This document shows, in pieces, positions 53,956 to 62,813 of a stretch of 64,000 bases of DNA. Under the pieces are notes generated by a model. That model was not told the DNA's origin, ran no database searches, and was given only the letters and a program-made list of their open reading frames with translations. Location: the NCBI GenBank assembly GCA_947259225.1, contig CAMYLK010000002.1, positions 62,001 through 126,000 of the forward strand, given 5' to 3'. Position 1 is the first letter of the stretch; every line of letters starts with the position of its first letter. Source of the DNA: an uncultured Desulfobulbaceae bacterium (GTDB lineage: Bacteria > Desulfobacterota > Desulfobulbia > Desulfobulbales > Desulfobulbaceae). A program made the position numbers and the translations under genes.

Positions 53956-54891
53956 TCATATGTAGGCACTCTGTCGATCAACTCTCCTGGCCAGTTCACT
54001 GGCGTATTTCCCTCCCAGGACATTACTGTGCCGCTGCGCCCATCCAGACAGACTGGTAGTACCCGTAGGCTCGGAATCAACGCAGAGCAGGTCAGTCATC
54101 AACCCGATAATTTCTTCCCTGGTCACGACCACGTCCTTGACGAATTTACTTACGACCGCACCTACCAGGTATCCCAGCTTCGGTGACACAGAGATTATGG
54201 GCTTGCTGATTCCAATTATATCACCTATTTTTTCAACCAGAGATCTATACGAGTATGTTTCCGGACCAATGGCATTAATTATGACATTGTCGGTATTTTG
54301 TCCCTGTTCGATTGCCAGCCTGGCGTAATCTTTTACATAAATTGGCTGGATATGGTAACTGCCGTATCCAAAAACAGGGAAGACAGGCATCTTTCGCAAT
54401 AGCCAGGCAATGTTATTGATCAGTATGTCTTCGTTACCGAAAATAACAGCCGGCCGCAGAATCGAATAAGATATGCCCGATTCGATCAGCGCCTCCTCCA
54501 GTACTGCCTTACCACGAAAATATTCGAGTTCGGAATCGAGGGACGGATTAGTAATACTGGTGTGAACAATTCTCTTCACGCCTGCCTCTTTGGCTGCCGC
54601 AAAAAGCTTGAGGGTATTTTTCACCGCATCATGATGAGAAAATTTTCTGTGATTGAACCTGACCCAGTACGTATTGTACAGGGTTGATACATTTTTGAGA
54701 GATTCTGCAAGCTTGTTCGGTTTATCGAAGTTGAATTTACTTGCCTGGATTTTCCTGGACAGGTCATTTTCCCGTTCCGGTGAATTAGTCAAGGTTGCAA
54801 CGGAATACCCTTTGGCCAGAAGTTCTCTGGCAATATACTTTCCAGTAAATCCGAAAGCGCCTGTTACCATGTGGATTTCGTTATTGTTCAT
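53956..54891 (-). CDS. NAD(P)-binding NmrA/epimerase-like oxidoreductase
   Basis: 311 residues. Rossmann GAFGFTGKYIARELLAKGYSV with Gly-rich dinucleotide loop, NSPERENDLSRK, VSTLYNTYWVRF, KEAGVKRIVHTSITNPSLDSELEYFRGKAVLEEALIESGISYSILRPAVIFG and NDI-like regions. It resembles the short-chain NAD(P)-dependent epimerase/complex I NDUFA9-like proteins. The Tyr/Lys catalytic pair is not evident in YxxxK form. Substrate unknown. Divided by 73 bp from the upstream GbsR/MarR regulator on the same strand, so probably regulated by it. Convergent with putA. Confidence 0.82.
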   Translation of the reverse strand: MNNNEIHMVTGAFGFTGKYIARELLAKGYSVATLTNSPERENDLSRKIQASKFNFDKPNKLAESLKNVSTLYNTYWVRFNHRKFSHHDAVKNTLKLFAAAKEAGVKRIVHTSITNPSLDSELEYFRGKAVLEEALIESGISYSILRPAVIFGNEDILINNIAWLLRKMPVFPVFGYGSYHIQPIYVKDYARLAIEQGQNTDNVIINAIGPETYSYRSLVEKIGDIIGISKPIISVSPKLGYLVGAVVSKFVKDVVVTREEIIGLMTDLLCVDSEPTGTTSLSGWAQRHSNVLGGKYASELARRVDRQSAYI

Positions 54892-54964
54892 AATCCTTCT
54901 CCTCTGGATACCTGTTTATTGCGAAGCCTAGGGTTTAATACCCCGCTGCTTGCGGCAGGGTAGT

Positions 54965-55495
54965 TTATTTTTTCAGAAATTTCTTTTTGATCATGTTGGT
55001 TCGAAGGTCATCGACAGCCAGGAAGGTGGCGACAAGATTATCCAGGCTGTCGAAGAATTGTTTGAGCGCATTCATTCTGTTAACATAGAATTTCTCGGTT
55101 TCGGTATCACCTGATTCATTTGGTCCAGTCTCAATAATCTTAATGCTCTCGCCAACTGTCCTGATTGCAAGGTCAAATTCATTTTTTTCTCTTTCACGAA
55201 GAATCCCCTTAACGATTTTCCAGAAATCCGTTTCAGCCGTGTAGTAATCTTTCCTGTCTCCGAGCTTAAGTTGCTTGTGCACGAGGCCTAGTCGTTCAAG
55301 GTTTCTGATGTTGGTGCTGACGGCACCTTTGCTTACCCCTACCTCGATAACCATATCGTCAAGAGTCAGTGGCTCTGGTGAAAGATAGACCGCACCGAAA
55401 ATGCCCCCCATTGCTTTTGGGAAGCCCCAAAAGTTAGTAATTCGGCTTATACCCTGAATAAAATGCTCTTTGGATTTCTGCAGGTGATCACTCAT
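54965..55495 (-). CDS. GbsR/MarR family transcriptional regulator
   Basis: 176 residues. A winged helix (about 25-90) has ITNFWGFPKAMGGIFGAVYLSPEPLTLDDMVIEVGVSKGAVSTNIRNLERLGLVHKQLKLGDRKDYYTAE, matching the GbsR (osmostress/choline regulator) family pattern, with a helical C-terminal dimerisation region. GAGGAAGGT precedes the ATG. It probably controls the reductase gene downstream and, by divergence, may affect the sensor kinase across the 487-bp gap. Effector unknown. Confidence 0.88.
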   Translation of the reverse strand: MSDHLQKSKEHFIQGISRITNFWGFPKAMGGIFGAVYLSPEPLTLDDMVIEVGVSKGAVSTNIRNLERLGLVHKQLKLGDRKDYYTAETDFWKIVKGILREREKNEFDLAIRTVGESIKIIETGPNESGDTETEKFYVNRMNALKQFFDSLDNLVATFLAVDDLRTNMIKKKFLKK

Positions 55496-55982
55496 ACCTT
55501 CCTCTTTGTATAGAACGTTTAGTTTGATTTAAATGTAATATATGATAATTTTGGATTCTTGTCAAGGACAGGTATGAAAATAAACAAGAGGGATAGAGGG
55601 TTTTTTTACAAGCTGCTTGCTTGAATAAACTGATAAGAAAAAGAGGGGAACAGGTGTAGAATAACGTGGACTGTTTAACCACTTGGCCATATTTCCTACT
55701 GCCGGGACGTGAGGAAGAAGCAGGAGGTTGTCGTAGAGAAAGAGGAGAAGAAGATACCGGTTCACTACTTTTAAAGGTGAACCGATCAAGTGAGCTGGCT
55801 AATTATTATTTCGTTAAGAACCTGCACTATTAGAACACCCTTGTCTTAAGTCCCAGATATATGATATTATTTTGTAATAATAAGAATTATCCATATCAGT
55901 TCAAGCCTATGCCTGGCCCATACAACTGAAATAGTGAATTTGTTACACGTCATGCTGCAATTTTCATGAGAAGCTCGAGAAA
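55496..55982. other. 487-bp gap between the gbsR-type gene and the sensor kinase
   Basis: No gene on either strand. It contains an 8-bp stem-loop (55758-55765/55777-55784) and an AT-rich run before the kinase start. The divergent promoters for both genes must lie here, but no clean -35/-10 pair is seen. Confidence 0.45.
55758..55784. promoter_or_regulatory. Inverted repeat CGGTTCAC/GTGAACCG, operator or hairpin candidate
   Basis: Perfect 8-bp arms (55758-55765, 55777-55784) separated by 11 bp. There is no T run after it, so it is unlikely to be a terminator. The location between divergent genes favours a regulator-binding site or a leader hairpin. Confidence 0.35.
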
Positions 55983-58634
55983 ATGAACATCCATAGTCTC
56001 AAACTGAAATTCATTGTCATTCTTATCGGGATATTAGGGGCGGTATTGCTACTGCAAACCTTTTATTTTGTGCCTAAACTGGAAACTTACGAATATCGGG
56101 AAGCCGTTGAAACACAGCAACAAATAGCCCAACAGCTGGCGACCACATTTGAGATGTCCTTCCAACAAACCGTTGCAGAAATTGAAGCAATTGCACAACT
56201 GCCTGCAATCAAAGGCTTGAAGGGAGAAGAACTCGACCGGACTCTCACTAAAATGGATATGGTGACGCAGTTTTTCAACTATTACTTTATAGTTGATCTT
56301 GATGGAATATGGATATCCTACCCCAGCAAGCCTCATCTGCAAGGCAAGAAGATGGAAACTGATTACTGGATTGCTGATGTCCTGAAGAACAATGTAACGA
56401 CATTCCTTGATGTTCATTTAGCAGCGAACATAAACACACTTGTCAGTGGTTTCTCCTCTCCCATTTATTCTGATAATGATGAAGTAATAGCACTTGTCCG
56501 TGGTGTAATAACGGTTTCAGATAAGAATTCCCTTCTAGAACAAATAAAAACGATCAAGATCAATAACAACGGTTATGTCTATATCGTTGATTCAAATGGG
56601 AAAATTCTTGCGCACCCCGAAATTTCCATTACCCCTGAGAAAGCTGAACAGTATGATTATAATACCTATCAACCGGTTACAAAAGCGCTGCAAGGAGAAT
56701 CAGGTGTAACAGAATATACCTATAACAAGCAAATCTGGATCGCAGCGTATCAGCCTATCCCCACAACTGGTTGGGCAATAATTGTTCAGCAACCCAAAAA
56801 TAACATCCTGCAGCATGTCCAGGAAGAGGTCAGCGAGTTTACGCGTTTTTTCATTCTGTCGTTTCTTCTGATCGCCCTGTGCCTGACATTTTTTTTCATG
56901 TATTCCCTGAGCCCGTTAACCCGGCTGCTGAAAACGATACGTTCGGAACAACCTTTCAGGGCAAAATCCTTTCCAAACAATGAAATTGGCACCCTGGCAC
57001 AGGAATTCAACAAATATAGCGAGCAGCTTGAAGAAAAAGTCGCTCATCGAACAGAAGAGCTTCGTCATGCCAACGACGATCTTATAAATGAGATTGTAGA
57101 AAGGAAAAGGGTAGAGGAAAGACTTCTTGAAAGGGAGACCGCACAGAAAAGTATTTTACGGGCGACTCCGGTCGGCATTGGCCTGGTTCATGACCGGGTC
57201 TTCAGCTGGTTGAGTGAACAGGTCCTTCAGCTGACAGGCTATTCAGAAGAAGAACTTGTCGGCAAAAGCGCAAGAGTAGTTTATTCGAGCCAGGAAGAAT
57301 TCGATAAAGTAGGAAGGATCAAATATGGTCAGTTGAAACAAAAGTTGGATGTCGGTGAAGTCGACACTGTGTGGAAAAGAAAAGATGGTGCATTGGTCGA
57401 TGTTCATCTCAGGTCGACTCCTATCAATCCTGCTGACCTGTCCGAAGGGGTAATCTTCTCGGTTCTTGATATTACCGGGCGGAAAAAAATGGAGCAAGAT
57501 CTGCAGCGTGCCCACAAGCTCGAATCCTTGGGCATTCTTGCAGGGGGGATTGCTCATGATTTCAACAACCTTCTACAGTCGATCATCGGCAATATATCCC
57601 TCGCCAAAATGTATTCAAATAAAGATGACAAAGTCTACGCCAAGCTGGATGAAACTGAAAAAGCTGCCTCTCGCGCTACAGCGCTGACCCTTCAGCTCCT
57701 TACCTTCGCAAAAGGGGGCGCCCCGATCAAAACTGCCACTCATATTGACGAAATTATAAAAGATTCCGCCTCATTCTCACTACAGGGGTCCAATGTCAGT
57801 TGTGAGTATTCTTTTGCCGATGACCTCTGCCTTGTTGATGTGGATGAAGGACAGATCAGCCAGGTCATCCAAAATCTTGTCATTAATTCAAATCACGCCA
57901 TGCCAGATGGAGGTGTAATCACGATCAAGGCCGAAAACTTCCGGATCGACCCAGGTGATGTAACTCCCCTCGAAGTGGGACGATATGTAAAAATATCCAT
58001 TCACGACCAGGGAATCGGTATTCCAAAAGAACATGTATCTCGAGTTTTCGACCCGTACTACTCCACCAAAAAAACAGGTAGCGGATTAGGTCTGGCTGTA
58101 GCCTATTCCGTTATCAAAAATCACTCTGGTTTACTGACAGTTGAATCTGATGTTGGGCATGGTGCTACGTTCAACATCTTCCTGCCCGCCTCTGATGCAG
58201 ATCATCAAGCTGAAGTGTCAGTACAGAATGAAAAAGCTGTTCATACTGGTAAAGGCCGGGTTCTGGTCATGGATGATGAAACTAAAGTTCTCGAAGTTGC
58301 TGTTGAGATGTTAGAAATACTTGGCTACGAGGCAACGACAACCCCAGATGGCAGTAGCGCACTGGAACAATACAGCAAAGCCATGATAGAGAAACCGTAT
58401 GATTTTGTCATTTTAGACCTTACCGTTCCAGGTGGAATGGGTGGCAAGGAAACAGTCAGGAAACTACTGGAGTTGAACCCTGATGTGAGAGCTCTTGTCT
58501 CAAGTGGCTATGCAAACGATCCGATTATGGCCGAGTACAGTCGCTACGGTTTCTATGGAGTCATCCCTAAACCCTACACAATTGAAAACTTGAGCAAAGT
58601 ACTGAAGACGTCGTACAAGGGAACCACACACTGA
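55983..58634 (+). CDS. Hybrid sensor histidine kinase (dCache-HAMP-PAS-HisKA-HATPase-REC)
   Basis: 883 residues. Membrane helix 1 (about 8-28), periplasmic dCache-type sensor (about 35-280, NINTLVSGFSSPIYSDNDEVIALVRGVI, NGYVYIVDSNGKILAHP), helix 2 (about 288-310), a HAMP/linker coiled coil (about 310-390), a PAS domain (about 388-500, GYSEEELVGKSARVVYSS), then HisKA with GGIAHDFNNLL and phosphoacceptor His525. HATPase shows QVIQNLVINSNHAMPDGG, DQGIGIPKEHVSRVFDPYYSTK and GSGLGLAVAYSVIKNHSG. The receiver domain has VMDDETK, Asp812 in DFVILDLTVPGGMGG and PKPY. It responds to an unknown ligand outside the cell. No partner regulator adjacent. Confidence 0.95.
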   Translation: MNIHSLKLKFIVILIGILGAVLLLQTFYFVPKLETYEYREAVETQQQIAQQLATTFEMSFQQTVAEIEAIAQLPAIKGLKGEELDRTLTKMDMVTQFFNYYFIVDLDGIWISYPSKPHLQGKKMETDYWIADVLKNNVTTFLDVHLAANINTLVSGFSSPIYSDNDEVIALVRGVITVSDKNSLLEQIKTIKINNNGYVYIVDSNGKILAHPEISITPEKAEQYDYNTYQPVTKALQGESGVTEYTYNKQIWIAAYQPIPTTGWAIIVQQPKNNILQHVQEEVSEFTRFFILSFLLIALCLTFFFMYSLSPLTRLLKTIRSEQPFRAKSFPNNEIGTLAQEFNKYSEQLEEKVAHRTEELRHANDDLINEIVERKRVEERLLERETAQKSILRATPVGIGLVHDRVFSWLSEQVLQLTGYSEEELVGKSARVVYSSQEEFDKVGRIKYGQLKQKLDVGEVDTVWKRKDGALVDVHLRSTPINPADLSEGVIFSVLDITGRKKMEQDLQRAHKLESLGILAGGIAHDFNNLLQSIIGNISLAKMYSNKDDKVYAKLDETEKAASRATALTLQLLTFAKGGAPIKTATHIDEIIKDSASFSLQGSNVSCEYSFADDLCLVDVDEGQISQVIQNLVINSNHAMPDGGVITIKAENFRIDPGDVTPLEVGRYVKISIHDQGIGIPKEHVSRVFDPYYSTKKTGSGLGLAVAYSVIKNHSGLLTVESDVGHGATFNIFLPASDADHQAEVSVQNEKAVHTGKGRVLVMDDETKVLEVAVEMLEILGYEATTTPDGSSALEQYSKAMIEKPYDFVILDLTVPGGMGGKETVRKLLELNPDVRALVSSGYANDPIMAEYSRYGFYGVIPKPYTIENLSKVLKTSYKGTTH

Positions 58635-58916
58635 CCACAAAATCGCCTCTCATGTCAACACCGAAGAATTGCACTTGGAACTTGAATTCAGGAGATGCAA
58701 GAAAAAGTAATTAAATTGAGACAAAACAGGAGAACAATGTGATGGAGAACATTTCCAGTGACAATCTAATATAAATTGAAAAAACAGAATTTGTTACGTG
58801 GAGATCGTAATAATTTTCATCCAGGCGGATCGTTTTTTTCCACCTAACCTGTCCTCCTCATCCTGGAATTTCAGACAACAGAATACTATTTCCCATATTA
58901 CTGTATTATCTTGAAA

Positions 58917-59477
58917 TTAAAGTTGAATCCATTTTCTCAGCGTATTTACCTCATCATTATTCATAACAATGGACCACGGTCCCCGGTCGCCTTCCAGCAA
59001 AGCCAGACTTTTGTCAAAAAGAGTTCGGTTTTCACCAAACAGGCTGGCAAAAAGTTCCACTTCCACGTTTGAGAAGGCAATGGCTGTTTTCATGTCTCTC
59101 AGGGATTTTTCCGGGTGATCAAGTTCGGCATGGGCCAGGCCACGTGCAAAGAACGCAGTGCCCCGGTCATGATTCAAATCTATTGACCGGGAAAGGTCCT
59201 CAACCGCATCGCTGAATGCAGCCTTTCTGAGATGAGCAATACCCCTGTAGTAGAAGGCTCGATCATTGTCTTCGTCAATTGTCAGTACCCGGCTGAAATC
59301 CTCTATGGACCAATCTATTTCACCGATCAGAAGATAAGCTGCACCACGGTTCAGATATATATTGACAGGGTTGCATCCTTTTTTCTCAGCCTTGGTAAAC
59401 TTTTTTATACTTTCCTCAGGGTGACCGGCAGCAAATAACTCTTTTCCTTGTAAAAATATGTGATCAGTAATTGACAT
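58917..59477 (-). CDS. TPR repeat protein
   Basis: 186 residues with about four tetratricopeptide units (positions 5-140): LFAAGHPEESIKKFTKAEKKGCNPVNIYLNRGAAYLLIGEIDWSIEDFSRVLTIDEDNDRAFYYRGIAHLRKAAFSDAVEDLSRSIDLNHDRGTAFFARGLAHAELDHPEKSLRDMKTAI. The C-terminal 45 residues are non-repeat. Likely cytoplasmic protein-interaction scaffold without a signal peptide. A strong ribosome site GGGAGGTCTACC precedes ATG 59477. Role unknown. Isolated by gaps on both sides. Confidence 0.8.
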   Translation of the reverse strand: MSITDHIFLQGKELFAAGHPEESIKKFTKAEKKGCNPVNIYLNRGAAYLLIGEIDWSIEDFSRVLTIDEDNDRAFYYRGIAHLRKAAFSDAVEDLSRSIDLNHDRGTAFFARGLAHAELDHPEKSLRDMKTAIAFSNVEVELFASLFGENRTLFDKSLALLEGDRGPWSIVMNNDEVNTLRKWIQL

Positions 59478-59644
59478 GGTAGACCTCCCTCACATATGTG
59501 ACTGACCTATACAATGTAATATCGATGATATATTATAAAATAGGAATTATTCTCAAAGTTACCAGTAAAAGTAATCAAATGGGATAAGGGTGGAAGGAGA
59601 TGACGATAGCTCTCAACCTTACAAATTTCAAAAATCGGGATTAA

Positions 59645-60190
59645 TCACTTTTCTAACACTGCAGAAAAACTGAATTTTATGCTGGGTCTGCTCTTGATAG
59701 TAAAACCCACCTCTAGGGCAGTATCAAGTTCGTTCTGAAATTCAGAGTGTGATACATGGAATTTTGGCTCAGCCATAAGAAACAAGCCCGCTGGTTTCAG
59801 AACATCGTATATCTGTTTGAGAAATATATGTACTTCCGGCGTTTCATGAATCATCCAGAATGCCAGGGCATAATCGAGGGGCTCTGTGATGTTGATATTG
59901 TTTTCCGAGCATTGTTGAAAGTGGATGATATCTGATACGCTGGCTTTTACAGCTCTTTTCTGGGCTGTATCAAGCATTTTCTGCTGAATGTCGACAGCAA
60001 TTACTTTGCCGTTTTCCTGAACACGTTTTGCCAACTGAATTGAGAAATAGCCAAAACCGCATCCAATATCAGCAACAGTCATACCGTTCTTGATATGGGG
60101 CGCGAAGATCTGGTCTGGCTTGTGGAAGAGAGTGCGGAGGGGATTATCAAAGCTGTAGGCAAACCACCAAGGGCACACGTGCTTAGCCAT
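59645..60190 (-). CDS. Class I SAM-dependent methyltransferase
   Basis: 181 residues. N-terminal PWWFAYSFDNPLRTLFHKPDQIF, SAM motif I VADIGCGFGYFSIQLAKRV, motif II VIAVDIQQKML, and LDYALAFWMIHET with LKPAGLFLMAEPKFHVS. It resembles the short methyltransferases with FDNPLR-type start seen in anaerobes. Substrate unknown. Gene stands alone on the minus strand. Confidence 0.85.
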   Translation of the reverse strand: MAKHVCPWWFAYSFDNPLRTLFHKPDQIFAPHIKNGMTVADIGCGFGYFSIQLAKRVQENGKVIAVDIQQKMLDTAQKRAVKASVSDIIHFQQCSENNINITEPLDYALAFWMIHETPEVHIFLKQIYDVLKPAGLFLMAEPKFHVSHSEFQNELDTALEVGFTIKSRPSIKFSFSAVLEK

Positions 60191-60316
60191 GGAGTTTACC
60201 CTTCATCGGATTAACATTACTGATGTAAGACCGGCAAAAAAGAACACAAATTTTTTCTATTCCGCAGTGATACATCGTTTGCGTAAACATCGAATAACAC
60301 TGTTATTCACAGGCCT

Positions 60317-60598
60317 TTATTTTTGGCCATGATGCAAGAGGATTTCTTTAATACCATCCCTGGTGAATTTGTTGAGCTGAATAATTGTAGCCTGGTCTCG
60401 ACAAAGAGGTGGGAGAATATCAAGTGCTTCCTCCTTTGAGTCGGTTTCGATGGTAATCCAGGCCTTGTGTACTCCATCCATACATCCCCAGTCCGCGTTC
60501 GTAGCAAAGTGGGAGCCGTAGGTGAGAAAACAATCAACTACATGGGCGCAAGCCACCACGTCTTCATCATGCGGCACTTCTATTAAATATTTAGGCAT
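60317..60598 (-). CDS. Small conserved protein (PKYLIEVPH type)
   Basis: 93 residues. PKYLIEVPHDEDVVACAHVVDCFLTYGSHFATNADWGCMDGVHKAWITIETDSKEEALDILPPLCRDQATIIQL has a ferredoxin-like beta-alpha-beta pattern with three cysteines and conserved His in SHF and VHK. I recall similar short proteins in anaerobic bacteria and archaea, but no function is established. ATG 60598 follows GTAGCGCT, with AAGGAGG further upstream. Confidence 0.75.
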   Translation of the reverse strand: MPKYLIEVPHDEDVVACAHVVDCFLTYGSHFATNADWGCMDGVHKAWITIETDSKEEALDILPPLCRDQATIIQLNKFTRDGIKEILLHHGQK

Positions 60599-60861
60599 AG
60601 CGCTACCTCCTTGTAAGCTAAAACTAAAAGCATAGTAGATTTATATATAGAGAATATAAGAATCATTATCAGGATTAACAGGTGAATTTTATAGCACTGG
60701 TTTGAGAGGCCTGCAAATAATACATGATGTTGTATAATTTCAACCTGGTGATCGAGCTTTCGAGTATGTCAGGATGGTGTCATTTGTAAACAAGGAAAAT
60801 TAGAATACTATCACCTGGTTCATGGTGGGCATACATTCGGATTTCCGGTAACAATTAGAAA

Positions 60862-61815
60862 TTAAGTATTATCTCTGGAGATTTCAGGGTGTTTTTCAGC
60901 CATGCATTTTGGGCATACACCGTGACTGAATTCCGCCGTTGAATGTTCAGATATGAATTTCTCAAGTTTATTCCAGTACCCTTTGTCATCGCGAATTTCC
61001 TTACAGTACATGCAAATGGGTACGATACCGGAGAGTGTTTTGATTTTACTGTTCGCTTCCTTCAATTCACTGATAAGTTGTTCCCTTTCTTCAATACCTT
61101 TTTTTAAAGATGCATTGGTTTGAAGTAATAACGATCTTTTTCTCTCCAGCAGAGTTCCTCCGACAAGGGTAAAGACAATACCGACCACAGCAATAATTCC
61201 ATAACCGGCTATGAGGGCGATATTTTTTTCTTCTGACAGGTAAGGGATAGTTACACTAATGCCACCCCGGATATCTCCTTTCCTGTATCCCTGTTTTGCA
61301 TGACATTTCAAACAGCTCTCATTTACATGCAGCGGTGCCATATAACGGTAAAAAGATTTTGAACCATCTGAAACAAACATTCCGTGCTCCCTGGCTCCCT
61401 TTTCAAAAGACTGGAGCCAAGTTCGTTCCCATTCTTCCGGTTTGTTTTCCGGCCTGATAGGGTTAAGGCTCGTGATATGAAACGTGACGCCATTTTCCAG
61501 CGAGGCGATTTCCGCAATCTGCCGGGTCATATACGCGGGATTGATTTTAGTCAAAGTTATACCCTCGTTGGTAACAAGATCGCGTAACGGGTCCTCAAGG
61601 TAAGGGTTCGGCGAGGAGTTTTTATTTACAGGAACATATATACCGCCATGACTGGCGTTCCATGATCTGGTAATGACAATCTGATGAAAAAAGGCGCGGG
61701 CGGTCTCAAATGCAAGACGCTCACTCTCCTTTTTTTCATCTGTAAGGTTCCACCAGAAAGAAATGCCGACTATGGTGAGCCAAAACAGAACAACAGCAAT
61801 TATTTCTTTTTTCAT
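60862..61815 (-). CDS. DUF3365/Tll0287-like membrane protein with c-type haem motif
   Basis: 317 residues. Membrane helix near 8-25, a periplasmic sensor region (about 30-195) of the DUF3365 type (NASHGGIYVPVNKNSSPNPYL, PAYMTRQIAEIA), a c-haem motif CLKCH (about 168-172), and a second membrane helix near 200-222. After a coiled coil (about 225-265), the C-terminus has LSGIVPICMYCKEIRDDKGYWNKLEKFISEHSTAEFSHGVCPKC. This CxxC...CxxC cytoplasmic tail occurs on sensor proteins of Desulfobacterota. No kinase or cyclase domain is attached. Redox or gas sensing is a reasonable guess. Confidence 0.88.
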   Translation of the reverse strand: MKKEIIAVVLFWLTIVGISFWWNLTDEKKESERLAFETARAFFHQIVITRSWNASHGGIYVPVNKNSSPNPYLEDPLRDLVTNEGITLTKINPAYMTRQIAEIASLENGVTFHITSLNPIRPENKPEEWERTWLQSFEKGAREHGMFVSDGSKSFYRYMAPLHVNESCLKCHAKQGYRKGDIRGGISVTIPYLSEEKNIALIAGYGIIAVVGIVFTLVGGTLLERKRSLLLQTNASLKKGIEEREQLISELKEANSKIKTLSGIVPICMYCKEIRDDKGYWNKLEKFISEHSTAEFSHGVCPKCMAEKHPEISRDNT

Positions 61816-61977
61816 GCTATAATTCGGCTCTACACATAAAAAACAGTTGATTTTAACATGGCGTTAACGCGGTATGATCAATAATTCCTATTATACCTTG
61901 TTTAAATAAAAACAAAATGAGGGATATAATTTCACAGTATCATGAAATGAACTGGCTTGTAAAACAGGTTATATCGT

Positions 61978-62769
61978 TTATCTTCCTGTAAAAGTCGGAT
62001 CGGTCTTGTGAAGAAATGATCCTGTTCCTTCCCTGAAGTCATCTGTTGCAGCGATTTGGCCAAAATAATCCACACCAAGTTTTGCAGACTCTTCCAGTGT
62101 CAGATTAAGGCCCCGGTGAAGGGCTTCCCATGTAAATTTGACTGCAACCGGTGCATTACATACAATTTCGTCCATCAGTTTTTCACCTTCAACCTGTAAG
62201 CTGTCACTTTCCATAACCAGGTTTACAAGTCCTATTTCAAATGCCCGTTGGGCAGATACCATGCGACCTGTAAGGAGAAGTTCCGCTGCACGCCCTTTGC
62301 CGATGAGCCTGGGTAGCCTTGTCGTTCCTCCCCACCCGGCAACAACACCTATACGAACTTCCGGGTGGCCGAGTTTTGCTGATGAAACAGCTAGCCGCAG
62401 CATACATGCCTCTGCAAGTTCGAGGCCTCCGCCGAGAGCAAAACCATTAATTAATGCGATTGATACTTTACCTAAGTTTTCAATAAGGCTGTTTACAGAA
62501 ACAGCCAGTTCTGCAAGTTCTCTGACCTGGAGTGGGGTGGCGGAATGAAAAAAATCAATATCAGCTCCGGCCGAAAAGGCTTTACCGCCGGAACCGGTGA
62601 TAAAAACCCCCTTAATCGCATCATCTTTTTTTATGAGCTCCAGTTCTTCTTTTAATGAGAAGAGCAGCTCAACACTTAAGGCATTGAGCACCTGGGGCCT
62701 GTTTAAAGTCAGATACGCAAAATCCTTCTTTCTACTGACGATGAGTACGGGCTCTTTTTGATGTGACAT
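61978..62769 (-). CDS. Enoyl-CoA hydratase/isomerase family protein
   Basis: 263-residue crotonase. TLNRPQVLNALS, GSGGKAFSAGADIDFF (oxyanion hole), INGFALGGGLELAEAC (first catalytic Glu region) and GHPEVRIGVVAGWGGTTRLPRLIGKGRAAELLLTGR (second Glu) are present, so hydratase activity is plausible. It fits 3-hydroxybutyryl-CoA or other acyl-CoA conversion. Monocistronic between the haem-sensor gene and the YceI fusion. Substrate unknown. Confidence 0.92.
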   Translation of the reverse strand: MSHQKEPVLIVSRKKDFAYLTLNRPQVLNALSVELLFSLKEELELIKKDDAIKGVFITGSGGKAFSAGADIDFFHSATPLQVRELAELAVSVNSLIENLGKVSIALINGFALGGGLELAEACMLRLAVSSAKLGHPEVRIGVVAGWGGTTRLPRLIGKGRAAELLLTGRMVSAQRAFEIGLVNLVMESDSLQVEGEKLMDEIVCNAPVAVKFTWEALHRGLNLTLEESAKLGVDYFGQIAATDDFREGTGSFLHKTDPTFTGR

Positions 62770-62813
62770 GATCTGGAAATCCTTATAAGCGTATGGTTAT
62801 CAGTGAAAATGTG

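Noticed and set aside
58830-58842. T7 run after GGATCG as terminator
   Set aside because: Only a 4-bp stem precedes it; too weak to call.
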